Source: Varroa destructor (Eukaryota > Arthropoda > Arachnida > Mesostigmata > Varroidae). From it: DNA of 64,000 bases. Positions 14,031 through 27,300 of this stretch are shown piece after piece. The notes beneath the pieces were generated by a model. It saw only the letters and a program-made list of their open reading frames with translations. It was not told the origin of the DNA and made no database searches. Location of the stretch: the NCBI RefSeq assembly GCF_002443255.2, contig NW_019211458.1, positions 40,552,365-40,616,364 on the forward strand, given 5' to 3'. Numbering within the stretch: position 1 is the stretch's first letter; each line of letters opens with the position of its first letter. The position numbers and the translations under genes were made by a program.

Positions 14031-14172
14031 TTAGTGCGCAGGTCCAAGAATGCTATCTACATCCACTGCGCCATCAGCGGTTTGTGGCGGTAATGAAGAC
14101 ACAATATTTTTACTAACCAGTTGATGTGCCGACATATTCGACGGGTCTGCACCCGACAGTAGCAATCGTGTC
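14031..14172 (-). CDS. Candidate terminal exon J of the neuroligin gene
   Basis: A textbook acceptor (TTGTTTCTTTTTGTTGCTGTAG) is followed by an open frame whose best reading, one base in, gives 46 residues ending at TAA 14031-14033: TRLLLSGADPSNMSAHQLVS, then SLPPQTADGAVDVDS and ILGPAH. AATAAA follows at 13933-13938, 93 bases past the stop. Composition (Ser, Pro, Ala, Asp) suits a cytoplasmic tail. The frame is the difficulty: exons H and I end or can end in phase 0, and in phase 0 this exon reads only DTIATVGCRPVEYVGTSTG before a stop. Either a small unseen exon adjusts the phase or the short reading is used. No homology supports it. Confidence 0.45.
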
Positions 14173-14276
14173 CTACAGCAACAAAAAGAAACAAGACATC
14201 AAAAATATTCAATTATTATCTTTGGGGCACTGCGTAATCTCAGACGATACAAAATAATAACAATAGAAGTGATTAT

Positions 14277-14287
14277 TTTATTTTATT
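14277..14287 (-). terminator. Candidate overlapping poly(A) signals after exon I
   Basis: Two overlapping AATAAA hexamers (14277-14282 and 14282-14287 in reverse) lie about 640 bases after the exon I stop. They would serve an isoform that ends in exon I. AT-rich sequence makes chance matches common. Confidence 0.25.
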
Positions 14288-14923
14288 TAACAGTTACACG
14301 TAACAGTTGGTTAATTGTTACGTTTCTGTTACGACGTATCTGTCTAGCTAATTTATCTGGCTTCTACAATCGTGAGAAGCCCAATCAACTAAAGAGTATA
14401 TGCGAAGCAGGAAGGAAATCAATGACGAAGACGATTTAAAAAACAAACAATTAGTCAATTTTGAAGGCCATACAAATATTACACTCTGGATTTGTAATAT
14501 TTTCGGACTTTAACTGATACATTTCCTTAATATCTCCCGTCATAAAGAGCACAGTGAAATGACATGCAATCGACCACAGGGAGCTTTGTCGGTACTGCTG
14601 AAATTGTTGAAACGTGTCTGTAGAGTTAGGCAGCGGTTCAACGTGAAAAACAGGAGATCGCCCTATTCATTGGTCTCAGAAGCTTCATTTGATTCTGACT
14701 AACCAGTCATATTAAATTAGCTACTATTAGTTGCTGTCGCGTACGGCTTATTCTTCCTCATTATCATTTTCACAAACGAAAAAAAGAACATGTTTCGAAT
14801 ACAGCTAACAAAATAAAAAAGGAAGAAAAAAAAAATTACGAAGCAGCATGGCGGGGATAAAGTTTCTCCAGCATTCGACAGATCTTAAGTCTACTAAGAT
14901 TTTCACAGTCAGGTCATAAGAAA

Positions 14924-15394
14924 TCATAAGCGAAGCCTGTAGCAAAGATGGTAATCGACACGTTCGTCTTCAAGGGTAATGAAACGTACGTGCTGCTCAA
15001 TGAGATCTTCAAGATGTAACTGCGTCTGTTCTGACAAATGTAACATTCGCTGGTTATGCAGCTCGATCTGTTTATGTTGTGCTGTTTGCTTTTGAAATTG
15101 CATATTAAGTTCGAGATGCTGCTGTTGTTGTTGGTATGGCTGATGGTGCTGATGTGCTGATATGCTAGGGCAGGTGGCTCCGGTACCACCGAAGCTGGAC
15201 ACATTTATGGTTAGATCGGGGCTAGCGCCAAGTGAAAGGGCGCAGCTACCCTCTTTCATCAAACTCTTCAGATTTGCAGCAGCTGCTACTGTAGCAGTGC
15301 CGGTCCCCGCCTGCTGCTGCTGCTGCTGGTGGTCCTGCAGGACATTCTGCTGCTGGTCCTGCAGGACATTCTGCTGCTGTGGGTTGCTAGGCAT
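14924..15394 (-). CDS. Neuroligin exon I (poly-Gln tail exon with in-frame stop)
   Basis: A very strong acceptor (TTTTTTTTCCATTGCAG) opens a phase-0 frame starting MPSNPQQQNVLQDQQQ and closing at TGA 14924-14926, 156 codons plus stop. The exon is rich in Gln and His: an eight-residue unit QQQNVLQD occurs twice because of a perfect 24-bp tandem duplication, followed by runs such as HQHHQPYQQQQQ. A cleaner segment, KSLMKEGSCALSLGASPDL, lies between. Read to the stop, the C-terminus is CYRLRL, which would suit a class II rather than the usual class I PDZ ligand. Alternatively CAC/gtacgt at about 14984 is a usable donor in phase 0, and the real end is exon J. Poly(A) signals follow at 14277-14287. 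Confidence 0.68.
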   Translation of the reverse strand: MPSNPQQQNVLQDQQQNVLQDHQQQQQQAGTGTATVAAAANLKSLMKEGSCALSLGASPDLTINVSSFGGTGATCPSISAHQHHQPYQQQQQHLELNMQFQKQTAQHKQIELHNQRMLHLSEQTQLHLEDLIEQHVRFITLEDERVDYHLCYRLRL

Positions 15395-18300
15395 CTGCAA
15401 TGGAAAAAAAATAACCAAATCCGCTGATGAAGGAAAACTGAAAAGGTGCCGTTTAGGTAATAATCTCATATCATTTAGGAGACTACCGAGTTGCCCCAAA
15501 TCACGCCCTTTAATCTATCTAGACCCTGGCACAGGGCCATGCTGTCATCTAGTAGGTAGTGAAGTACGGGTCCGCAGACAACTAACTGAGCAAATCAGCA
15601 GTTTGGGGCAATAGCAGCAACAGGAATGAGAAGGAAAAAAACAAACACTACAAGTACCATATCTAAATTTGCCCTCTCCGTTCTTTTATGGCCTCATTAC
15701 GGGCTATGACCGAACGTGAAGAAAAGCGCAAAGTCAAACGGTCAGCCATTCAGCTGGCAGACTAAATAACAGCGAAGCTAGTTCCCGTAAAGATGATCGC
15801 AGCTTCGCCTCATTTCGCTTCGATAACCTCCATCATCTTTGGACGAAGAGGAGCAAAGGGCCAAAATAGGTCTCCTTTTACCAACTCAATTTACTGAATC
15901 GGGGTGGCATATTCTAACGAAATCGGTTAATAGTGCATTGCTTAGTGTAGGGTACGAAACTACTTGCGTGGGCAGACAAACGTGCCACATGCCGAGGGCG
16001 GTTGCTGAGCCGCTAACTTGTAAATGCTATTTCATATAATAACTTAAATCGGTGTTTAAAACTTAAGGGAACTTGAATTAGTGTCATAACGTAGGCTAGT
16101 TACCACAGAAGAAGACGTCGAGATGGCTATTCGGGTACGAGCAATGTTGGCTTCCTAGTGACAGTACCTACATAATAGACACGTAATACGTGTATTTCCT
16201 TTCGAAAATAGCTGAATTATACTACGATAAACAAGAAACCACTGGAGAAAAGTTACTTGCTGTATAGTTCTTTGTACTTCTTTGTACAGAACGTTAAAAA
16301 AGCGCCCAGCTCATTTTGTCACCGCGGTTTATTTTTTTCAAATCCAAACCTTTATAAGACGCATGGTTTTATTTTCGGACGCAAGAGTGACGACAGGAAG
16401 TCCGTTTCCGGAAACTCCCATATAGCACTTTTCTTCTAACATTACCAAAAGACACTCACCTGCGTCTTGACAATCAGATGTTTGTGCCCATGTACGCTAG
16501 CCACGTTCAGTGTGGCCGTTTGTCCAGCCTGACTGGTTATTCCAATCGTTCGATGGGCCTGAACGAGATCGTGCTGATGATGCATCCCTCTTGCGTCGTG
16601 TAGCTGTTGCTGTTGCATACGAGCACTCATATGGCTAGGGCACTCATGAACACACTGTTTCTGGCTATGGGTATGCATACATGTGTGACCTGCCAACATC
16701 GACGTTGTCAAACTATCGCAGATCGCTTCCCGCTCGTGCTGTTGTTCACTTGAGTCGGCGCTATTCAAACGCACAGCCGCCCCACAGGTTCCTAGTGATG
16801 TCATTGATACCAGACTGCAACCGCTTGGCGCGGAACGCAGTGCAGCCTTGTTACCGTCAACCACTGCGGCCATTAAATTCGACTTAGGCCCGCCCGTCGT
16901 GTCTACAATCTTTGTTGCTGTTGACACCTGGCGAGAGCATTGGGTCAAACGGCGTGTCAAAGAAGAACAGGACAACACGTTAGAAAATATCGAGCGGTTC
17001 AAAAGCTCGCAGTGCAGGATATATATTTTCCTAGTTTATACAAGGCTGACGCATATACTAGGTCACCTATTAAGCACGGTGGATATTTTGCGGAGATATA
17101 AAATGAGAGCGGGATAGGTAATAACGAGTTGGCGCAGCAGCTGCGTATGGCAGCGATCACTGTTAAGATATGCATCATATCAGCAGCGTGCAGCAGATGT
17201 TTGTTGATAACGTCATTCATGCGAACCCTGGCGAATATCTTTTAAATATGATGAATACCCTCGGAATGAAGTCACCCCCCTGTTAGCGTACGTGCAGATA
17301 ATATGTCGTGCAGGGCGTCTACACAGTAATGAACTCTTCGAGGCAAGCGTACAAAATGAAGTGTACAAAAAGGCGAGTACGAAATGAAGTGTAATAACAT
17401 GAATAAAATGCACTCTTGAATTTTCTTAGAATAGAGAAAAAGGTGCAGAGTCATGCGTATGTAATACCATACATACATATATGTGCATGCGCACAATAAG
17501 AGCGAAGCTTCCACCTAACTTGGGGTTTGTTCAACCTTCTGATCAAGGTCGTAGGTTCGCCCTAGGTTCTTTTTGCGCAGACGACCTTGACGTTGCCGAA
17601 TAGCAATAATCGCATGCGCCATACAGTCGGACGCATTTGCGGTCAGTGTCCCCCAGACTCACACAATTCCCGCTCATAAGCTTAAGAATTAGTTCAAAGA
17701 CGCCGTTCGACATCACAGTTACTATTCATATTACTGAGAGTTGTCGCAATGTTCTTTGTCACGTCGTAGTCGCGTGGTGATATAGCAGCGGCCCTCACAG
17801 CGATGTCACGGTAACGTGTTTGCCTACAAACCAGAGGGACACGAAAGTGGTCTAGGTTCGAATCTAGGCGTGGACACGGTTTGACCCAACAGTATATAGT
17901 ACGAACGATATAATAATAACTACCCTAAATGAGCCCTTCCGATCGTATCAAGCTCGTCCTACGAGAGATCTTCAAAGCAATCCTACGTAGCGGCAGTGAC
18001 ACCTGTTGCAGAAGGCTAAGAAGCTGGAAGTCAGCTATGTATAAATTCTACTTTGCGCCAATGCAAAATAGCATCAAGCATTGGTGCAACAATGAACATT
18101 CGCGAGTGCTTAGATATATTGGTGAAGTTTTGTATGATTATCGTTACCTGCTTAGTGCGTATTGGGAGAGGTTCAGCATGCAACTATTTCCTTAGGTATT
18201 TCAGAGAGAGCCACACTTCAACCCACAACTATTAATCATCCTAAACGTTGCCCTCCACCTTTCAAAGTTAACCCACTGAAATACAAATACGTATTCTATA

Positions 18301-21300
18301 GAGGACAGGCCATTGTAGACGGATGGTCTGCGCATCTCGATGGCTGGACGCCATGAAGCGTGCATTTTAGCGGGCCATTTATTAACTCTAACTGGTAGTC
18401 TAGCATTCCTATTGAGATACACGTATTTATACGTGTACATACAACTGACTGTAACGTCCGTCAGTGACTTGACTGAGACAAATGTGAAGATTCTCGGCTA
18501 TAGACCAGTGGTCGAGTGCGTATAGTGAATATAATACGCGCCGATACGGTTGACCGGCTAATATTGGTAAATCAATCTGAACGATCAAGGAAAAAAATAC
18601 GTGTTGTTTTCACGTACTGCCCATTTGTTTAACTGGTCCCGTCAAGTCTAATCTAATCTAGCCTTGATGCGTTATCGTATAGGTTAAGTGACTGAAACGA
18701 TGATCGAATGGCTTCGATATTCGATACGTAAACACGTTTCTGGTCGTAGAGCAATGATGCATGACTCTACCAATATGACGACGATCTTGATCACAATAAT
18801 AATCGTTGAAATGATTTAAATTTAATTAAAAAAAAAAAAAAAAAACCGGTGCAGGAGGCTTGTTCGTACAACCACAATACCATACTGAGTCTCTTCACGT
18901 CAGACTTTTCGTCAGTTGACCATTTTTTCGCTGATATAACTCAATGCACCCTCTATGCACACGTTAGCCGGCCATCTGTGTCCGCTATGTCAGCTGGATT
19001 AAAAATTATCGAATATATTTTTTGGGCATGTGTATTTGTGTGCCACCACATTGTATAAGGAAGAAGACGTCCGGACTGCACGTACAGGGATGCAGATACG
19101 GCCAGCGTAACAGCAGGAGGTTGCACACAAAATTATTATTTTATGTACAGGTATTTACAGTAAACGTGCGTCACACATTTTGTCAACATACACATGACCT
19201 ACTGTTTTGGGCTTTTAGCTATACAATAATAACCAGTGATTTGAAACGTCTTAATAACTCACTTGTCGTCGTTTCAGCGGGATATGCAGACCTATTTCAG
19301 ATTTCGGACGTCCGTGTTCCCCTTCTTTCCCCTTCTTTATCCCCTTCTTTATAGAACCCAATTAGGCGCAACACACTTCCGCAGATAGTGTATCTGACAA
19401 TCGTCTATCTCAACTTTTACTCACATGCATCTATCGCAGCAGGACTTTTCCATGAATGCCTGTGTATCAAGCACTCTTTTCTTATACGGTTCACAAAAAG
19501 TATTTCAGTAAAACTGTCAAAATAGTTATACGGGCATGCTCAACTATATAGTTTGTCAGGGATGCTACGAATGATTCTGCTGCAAGCGGTGGCTCTGAGA
19601 TTATTCCGTTAGCGATCGCATCACGTCGTACAGACACGGTATCTTCAAGCGAGTAAACTACACATTTTCAGTACTTAATCTAGATGACAGCTCATCTCGT
19701 CTAGATAGACAGGAACATTATATAATAGACAAATGAGGTATCGCAAGCGCATAATTTTCAAGGTTGCTTGACACTTCGAAAAACGACAGGGTATATTTCA
19801 GTGGTTCTGTTTGTGTCACAACATCGTATATATTACAGTATGTTTAAACATCTCTGCTTTATTAGAGAGTGAGAAAGCCGTCAATAATGGAGTGTTTTAC
19901 GCTAGTCTTTACACGGTACATACGTTTATAAACGGGTTTTTTCTTTGTGCAACGATGACCAACTGTATACAGTAGCAGTTAAACGGTTGCTTTCCTCTTC
20001 AATCTCTTCTCCGATAGCAGATTAGATGATGTGCCATTACTAATAATTGCTTCATTTATTTCGCGTGTCACAAAACAATGTACAGATAAAGTGACATGGA
20101 AGACAATGTTATCTGAACGACTATGCCAAATGGTATCCGGCACGATGTGGATCTTGAGGCGGTCTACCGAAACTAATCGATCGACCTATACATTCAAGAG
20201 AGAAAAAAGAGCTACAACATTTAGCACGCAAGAGGGATATCGAACGCGTTGAGTCTTCCTACCTTTGGTTTATCGTCAACATTCTGCTCCTTGGTATTGG
20301 CGGCCTCGTGCAGAAGTCGTGCTGTCTTGTCCCTTTGGTAATAGACTCCAGCAAATATCAAAGCGTTCAAAAATAATAGGCAGCATCCTACGGCGAGTGT
20401 GATACTCAGCGCGGACGAGGAGGCCACAGCCCCAGCCGGCAGCAACAGGGAGTCGAACCCAAACCCTCCGAGACCACCGGAGCCACCGCTGGCGGCGCTT
20501 GCTCCTGCACCAACAACTTCACTGGTATCATTCGACTAAGTTGGAGGAAGTGGGAGAATGCCGTTGTGAAAAATTAGAAAAGAAAATAAAGATGATAACG
20601 ATGAGTGATTAGACTGCGAATCACTAGACAGGATGGTAATGAAAATTGTGTGTGTTCTACGTCGTAGAAATCAGATCCGCAACAAAATACAAATTATGTG
20701 CATGTAAACAGGATTAAGATCATTTTGGCGGCGTCATATCCGTTAATTATGTAGCTAGAAAAACAATCAACGAGCTCAGCAAAACCTGTCGCGCAGAAAA
20801 CGCCACAACAAAATAACATTCAAAATAACAACGACCTGACAAAGACACATCTACGTGGCTCAGGCGGTATAGCTCGTGAGTAGAGGTAAAATGATGATTT
20901 CTAACAAAACGAACTACTAGGGACACAGAAAGGTAAAACGTGATTATTGTAATCATCAGTTAATTCACATGGCTTATAGACGAAGTTTGATTCTAAATTA
21001 ATATCCTCTTAATTATTCAGATTGTTACCTTTGTTTCTAAGCCTTCTGCTCCAGGGTGATGTCGCACCTCACCACCTGTCGATCCAGCCGGCACGTGTCT
21101 TGAGCGTGGGTCGATGATAACTTGGCCTTCGTAGCTACGGGGATCATCGTGATCGTCGAGAAGATGATGTAAGGGGCTGACATCTGGCCCACCCGACCTG
21201 CCGCAACACAATGGTAAAAGACTGAAGCAGCGAAATGCATGGAAATGGTAGAAGAAGATATCCGATATTAGGTACATATAGATAGCAGACCCAGACAGCT

Positions 21301-24300
21301 TTCGAAATAATCAGCTGTCCCTCTAACGTTGTCGGGTGATTTCGGGTCTAAATGTCCACCATACACATCAGCTATGGCAGGCATCATTCTGGCCATCCTA
21401 GGGTCCTTGCAATTAGTTAGTCTCGGCCAGCTCGCAGTAATAGTACACCTCAGCCTCTTATAGACGTGTGTCCCGCAACCGCATCCACACACTGGCGAGC
21501 TGATGCCCAATGGGACGTGTGAAACCACTGTCCCAAATCCACTTCGATGGGACACTCTTGACTCTTGAGAGGTCCTCAAATGTAACTCATAAGATATACT
21601 GACAGTAATGTATATCTAAAGATTGCAGAAATTATTAATAGTCTTCATGAAAATGGTCACCCAAAAAGAAATGTTGGATCGTACACCAAAAAGACAGTTT
21701 TGTGAGTCATTTGTGCACTACCCTCAGCAGGACGTTACGAATGCACCACTACGTAACATGGATCCAAGTCACATCTGTTTTCAGAGAATGGAGGACGTAC
21801 ATTTTGTCGAATCTTGACCAGGAACTCACAAGAAATTCAGTCAGTCTTTTGTGGACGATGTATTGTTTTACGAAGCGTGACTAGAAATAAGTTTGACATC
21901 AAATTTTTGCCAGGGATCATCTAAGCAGCTGTAGAAGTGGACCGACTTTCCTTTTGCGTCTTTACAATTTTTAGCTCAATGCGCGATCTTTTTCCTCTAT
22001 TTGCCCTTGTGCTGGGTGGGACCGAGCATTTAGACAGCTCTTATACAGTTCGCCAGATATGACAGCTGTCACGTTTTGATCAAGGTCGATTTCAAACGTG
22101 TGTGTGTGCTCCTATCAAGTTTTCGCTCTATGGCTCTACGATGTCGTAGCAGCATAGGGCATCCAGCCTCTCGGCCAGAGGTCGCGGGCTACGGTTTTTC
22201 CTACAAAACAGCCAACCGGGCATATACGGTCTAGCAGATTACGGTATGCGCCTACCTCGTCATAGCATCTCTGGAAGAAGGAACACTGCTCGTTTAACAA
22301 CCAACATCTTTATAGGAATATAGGAATAGGAAATAGGAGATCCTTAAGTATCTTTTCCTTTCGGTTAGGCCTGTGAGTGACATCTTCAAGACAGAGCTCT
22401 GTCTAACCTACTCGGATGACTAAACATGAGATGCTGCGTATAAACAAGCTCAAGGACATTCGAGGACGTTTCCTTTACTACCTGGACTGTCCCGCAGTCA
22501 GTTGAACCTTATAGAAAGGATGCGCAACTGCGGTAAGCAACACGTCTGTAACCTCATTACTGATATCACTATTGCTGTCATTTAGTATTTTGTTGGAATT
22601 TTCACTATAGTTTAAATCATACATGGCACGACAGTTACTTTCTGAGTGGGTAGGACTGAGACCAGCCAAAAAGGATCGTGCACAGCAATTTTTTTTATGT
22701 TACAACTTGGTAACATGTCATGTTGCGACTGACTTTTGGTTTCAACAATATCAACGATAAACCTTGCTTAAAACCTTTGCTTTAAATATGGCGTTATTAG
22801 GAGAATCCAGACGTTCGATGATCTGTAGTATATTCACATTGTGACAGTGGTACGAAACCTTTGAATGGATGTTCCTGATCCTTTTGTGTACCGGGATTCT
22901 CTTGTGGCCTTGTTGGCATCACAAATTAGATGTGCATATATTCTACGTAATTTCTCGTACAACTTTGGATTTCTGATGGCAAATGTATGTGAACCCTAAT
23001 CAGATCTGACAGTTAAACCTGCCATATTATATGGCTACGTGCAAATTTTCTATAGCTACCTATGACTTGAGTTTCAGCCCTTATATAGAACATTTTTTTG
23101 CGTATTCCTATATTTAAAATGCAATGGCGCACCCTTTTCTAGACCTAATGCATCATTTCTATTAACTTTTGAAAGTCTGTCAAACCGAGCTTTCTCGATT
23201 ATTATTGAACTACATACTTGAATATTATTCTGTGAGGGCACCCAGATGTAACACTGCAGCTTTACAAATATTGACCTGTTGCAGAAAAAGTCATCACTGA
23301 AGACAATGTGCCACTCTTCCACTTCGAGCTCTAGGAGCACGGAAATGCCGGTTCAAAGCAGAAATTAATGTCATCCACAGTTGGATTGATGAATCTTCTT
23401 AACCCAGGTAAACCCCGAGTTAATTTTTTGTCGTACCCCAATCGAGATCGTAATAGAGGTCTCTTAATAATGTTGATATTGCCGTATATTGCTTTCGACA
23501 ATAATATTCTTTCAAGAAGTTTAGTTACAATAATCGTTACTGGCATCGCTCAATAAAACTGGAATCGGCGTTAGAACGCAGAATCTCAGTGGAAAACTGA
23601 CTGAAATACCTCGGCTCTCATTCACGAGCGATAGGAGATCGTTACATGTCTCGCTTGTCTTTAACTCAAATTTACTGAGGTGACGCTCAGTCCAAAATAG
23701 CCGATGTCCACGTCATACATGGTCTATTGCCGTTTTGTAAATCAGACGGAAAGGAAGGACTTCATCGCAGCCTTAGTATCTCGTCCTTAATCATATGTGT
23801 TTCGTAAATGTGCCTTTTTCTTATAGTCAGTGAAGTGAATTTAACGCTTTTCTTATCGCTGTTCTTTCGCAAACATGATTATGCAGTGGCATACATTACA
23901 ACTACATATGATCTTTCTGATTTATTCCTGTTTTGATACTTTGGCACTTTAACGAAAACGTAATCGCGCTCTTGTTTTTTGTTGCTTTGAGGAACTGAGG
24001 TAGTTTGGCGCCTGAGTTTGTTAGTAGTTGCTATGGGGGCCTGAGTTCGCTGATAGGAACGAATGCTTTCTATAGTATGTAGTCTGCTTGAAGGTATTTG
24101 TTGTCACTTCTTCGCTATGAACCCTTTCCCGCACTTTGCCGCAGATTGCTATAGCTCAGGTTGTAAGAGCGTCGCCAAAAGTGGTCGTAAAGGACCAATT
24201 CAATTTTCTGACGAGTCTCTTCACCAAGGCAACGGTCTACGTGACATCAGACCGTCTAAATGTTAGACATGAAATGGTAATCTGATTTAACTATAGCATT

Positions 24301-27300
24301 TCCAAATCCAATTAGTCAGTCACTGGAGGCGGTGCAAGTAGCTTCAACACTCCACAGCGATTATTTTTATATGTAAACAATGTACCATTTGGCACAAGCA
24401 ATACATTCTGCGCTTGAAAGATTTCTGACTTCTGACCGTAGCGGGCGAAGTCCGTCTGAAGTTCACAAGCGGTAATATGTTCGAGTCCCTTGGTGAGCCT
24501 ATCAGTGGCGCGCGTACATGTTTGTAGTATTTGTCCAGTGGATGCGGGCAGCTATAGCAAGACTGGAGGCTGTCGTTGTGACCACGAGTTCGCAAAAAGC
24601 ATTCGAGACGATTATTTGCCCGCAGTGATGGTCGTAAGTAGAGCATCGCCTTTGACATAAACAAATGTTACGGTAAATTTACTACGAGGGAGAAGTAGCT
24701 GGAGGTGCGCTTGCCGTAAGGACAGCCATTAAACCCTAAATCTAGAATATCAAAATAAGCCGCCAAACTGCACCAGGCATCTATGTGGATACGGGGCCAG
24801 TAAGAGCCGTGGGAAGTTTCCTATCTGCAAAAAGCAAGCAAGTGTGTCTTTAACGAAATTTTCCAAGATACATTCTGCTGGTTTTACTATAGGATGGTAC
24901 TTAATGATTGTTCCAATAACCCTAATAAATTTTGTATATTGTGATCAACATTCGTAAAATGTTGCGGTCTACAGCTAGCCAAGGTCGTCCGGCCGATGCA
25001 CATACTATTTCTTTTATTTTTATAGACCAATGCCGGACCCAGAATGCAAATTGTGAAATTACTTTGCATCAATAGTGACATGTATAAGACAATCTGAGTG
25101 TATTCTGGCCAGCTATATTAACCCATCAAAACGGTCGCCATATGAAATTAGTTATATGACCTCTAAAACTTATGGCTCAGCATGATAGCTTTACTCCATT
25201 GGTTCCGTTGAATGATACTAACTAATAATAAACCAAAAAAAATAACTATGATACCAGTTTGGTAATAATATCCTTTTTCAATTGTTTAAGGTTAGGTATG
25301 AGTTCGTACTGCTCGTGTTGCAGGTCTATTCAATGAGCTGCGACACATTATTATGTGCAGATACTCAATCGCTGGTGGGACACCGTCAAGTTGTGTTATA
25401 GCGAAAACTTTTAAGATCTTGGATGTCTATGGCCTATTAACGAATTGGTTTCTAGCAAGTACGCATCAAGCACAAGTGTCTAAACGTATCTATAGTTGCT
25501 TTCCTCATAGGACATTACCGAGTGGATTTTACTATTTTTCAATGTAGATAGATTGAAAATTTACGAGACTTATTTTTGTTATGAAGTCAGGACGATAAAT
25601 CGTTTTTTCTTTCGATATTTTGAAATACATCCAATCACACTGATGAAAAGGGGCGAAAAAAAAGGAATAGCTAATAACATTGCGAAAGCTAACTATGCCC
25701 TCACTTGTGTGGCCTTCATGTAGACTAGCTGTGCTTGTTGCGGCTCCTGCAAATAGTAGAGATATTTACTCATACAATCAGCGATCAATGTTATCAATAA
25801 TAATCAATATTATGTTAAACAGAATTAGACATTTCATCTCGCATTGCTGCAATAATGATGGCTGTTCAGTAGAACCGCATTGTTGAGAGGATCAGAGTGG
25901 TTTAACTGTGGGCGCTGGTAAACTGACACGCGCCCGCATAAGAACCGAATCGGATCGTGGGCTATAGGAGACAACAATCCTGGATGGTACGATCTTGAAG
26001 ATCACTTCTGGGGATGTTGGCATCCGATGGTCTCACATGTCTGACGGGCTACCGCGTCTATCTAGAACCTTCGTTTTGTTCGTTATGGAGAGCCGTTAAC
26101 GATTCACACATAGAATTATAAAGTCAACTTTTTCTGCCGTCTAGGGGCATCGGGGACTTCTGTTTTCGTCGATACAGTAAACTTGTCGCGCTTCGGCTTG
26201 CCCCCCTGAGGCACAGATTATTTAAGCGGCTACCGCAAGGCAACTGAATCAAGATCGAGAGCATTCGCTTGAAAACCACTCATACATGAACCATTTATTG
26301 AGAACTGCAACGATAATGCTTTTTTTTGCACATAAACCTATTTTTCTGGAACTTAAGGTATTTAATAAAAGTGTAGTTTTCCATCGGTTCGGCGCGACAT
26401 TCGTCTCCGGATTTCGCTGCACAGAATCTTTGTGAAATGCGACTTGCATACATAGTGAGAGGGGTCCAGTTTTGTAAAAAATTTAAATAAAGTTTATTAA
26501 AAAAGCAGACCTTTTTCTTATGGTAGGGTTTAATACTTCTTCTTGAACTAGAACTACTAATTCATCTAAACTGCACTTCCAAGCCGAATTTGGCAAAACT
26601 TGTTCTTAGATGTCCTATGGTAGCAGTGTATATTGAAATGGAGTAAAGCCATCTTGCACAGAAAGCCTTTAGCTTGCTTACGTTTTAGCGGTCCGTTGAA
26701 CTGCTTAGGTTACAAATCTTCTCAAGATATTTTGTCGGTCTGTCGATGGCATTAAGAGAAACATGCACACATATATAAGCATACACACACATATATACCT
26801 CAGAGTCGACAAATATAGGTTTATAGGACGACAAATATAGGACGAAAATATTTTAGGCGTATAAGCCATCCTAGGAACGATTCCTGTGGCCGGTACTAAG
26901 CATAGTCTGCCTCAGCACATGAATCTTTGTTTGGATATACTCTGCTAACTAAAAATGTTTCTTTAACCATTTTTAGCGATGGAAAGAACCAGTTAGTTTG
27001 GACATGTATAGCTCGAACAAACATATTTGTCGTTGTTATGGTTCTCTTCTTGGGTGGGTGCTTTTGATACATCCGGACGTAGAATAATTATGTTTTTCAA
27101 TTTTCTGAGGCTTTCTGTCATTTCCGTTTGGAATGTCACCATGCCAGCCACTTGATATCAGTGAAGATCTCAAGGGTATTTACTTTACGTATCGCGTTCT
27201 TCACGCTGTAGCGTAACCATTATCGTAGCAAAGGTTTCATTAACGTATTGTATATCATTAAATGGATGCAAACGGAATATTGACAGTCCGATTATGATGC

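Larger units (their letters stand above)
16928..20262 (-). other. Neuroligin intron G-H
   Basis: 3335 bases. It contains a plus-strand SINE (17755-17895), an 18-base A run (18828-18845) and a short CCCCTTCTTT tandem array (19319-19350). Remaining open frames look random. Confidence 0.7.

Noticed and set aside
15162..15614. A 150-codon plus-strand frame rich in Cys and Trp
   Set aside because: It is the complement of the CAG-repeat-rich exon I, so the frame is a by-product.
17770..17880. A functional tRNA gene
   Set aside because: The B box is good but the A box is poor, arms do not pair, and the body is shared with other SINE copies.
20221..20445. A stand-alone single-pass membrane protein
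   Set aside because: The helix is the neuroligin membrane segment (exon G), joined in phase to exon F.
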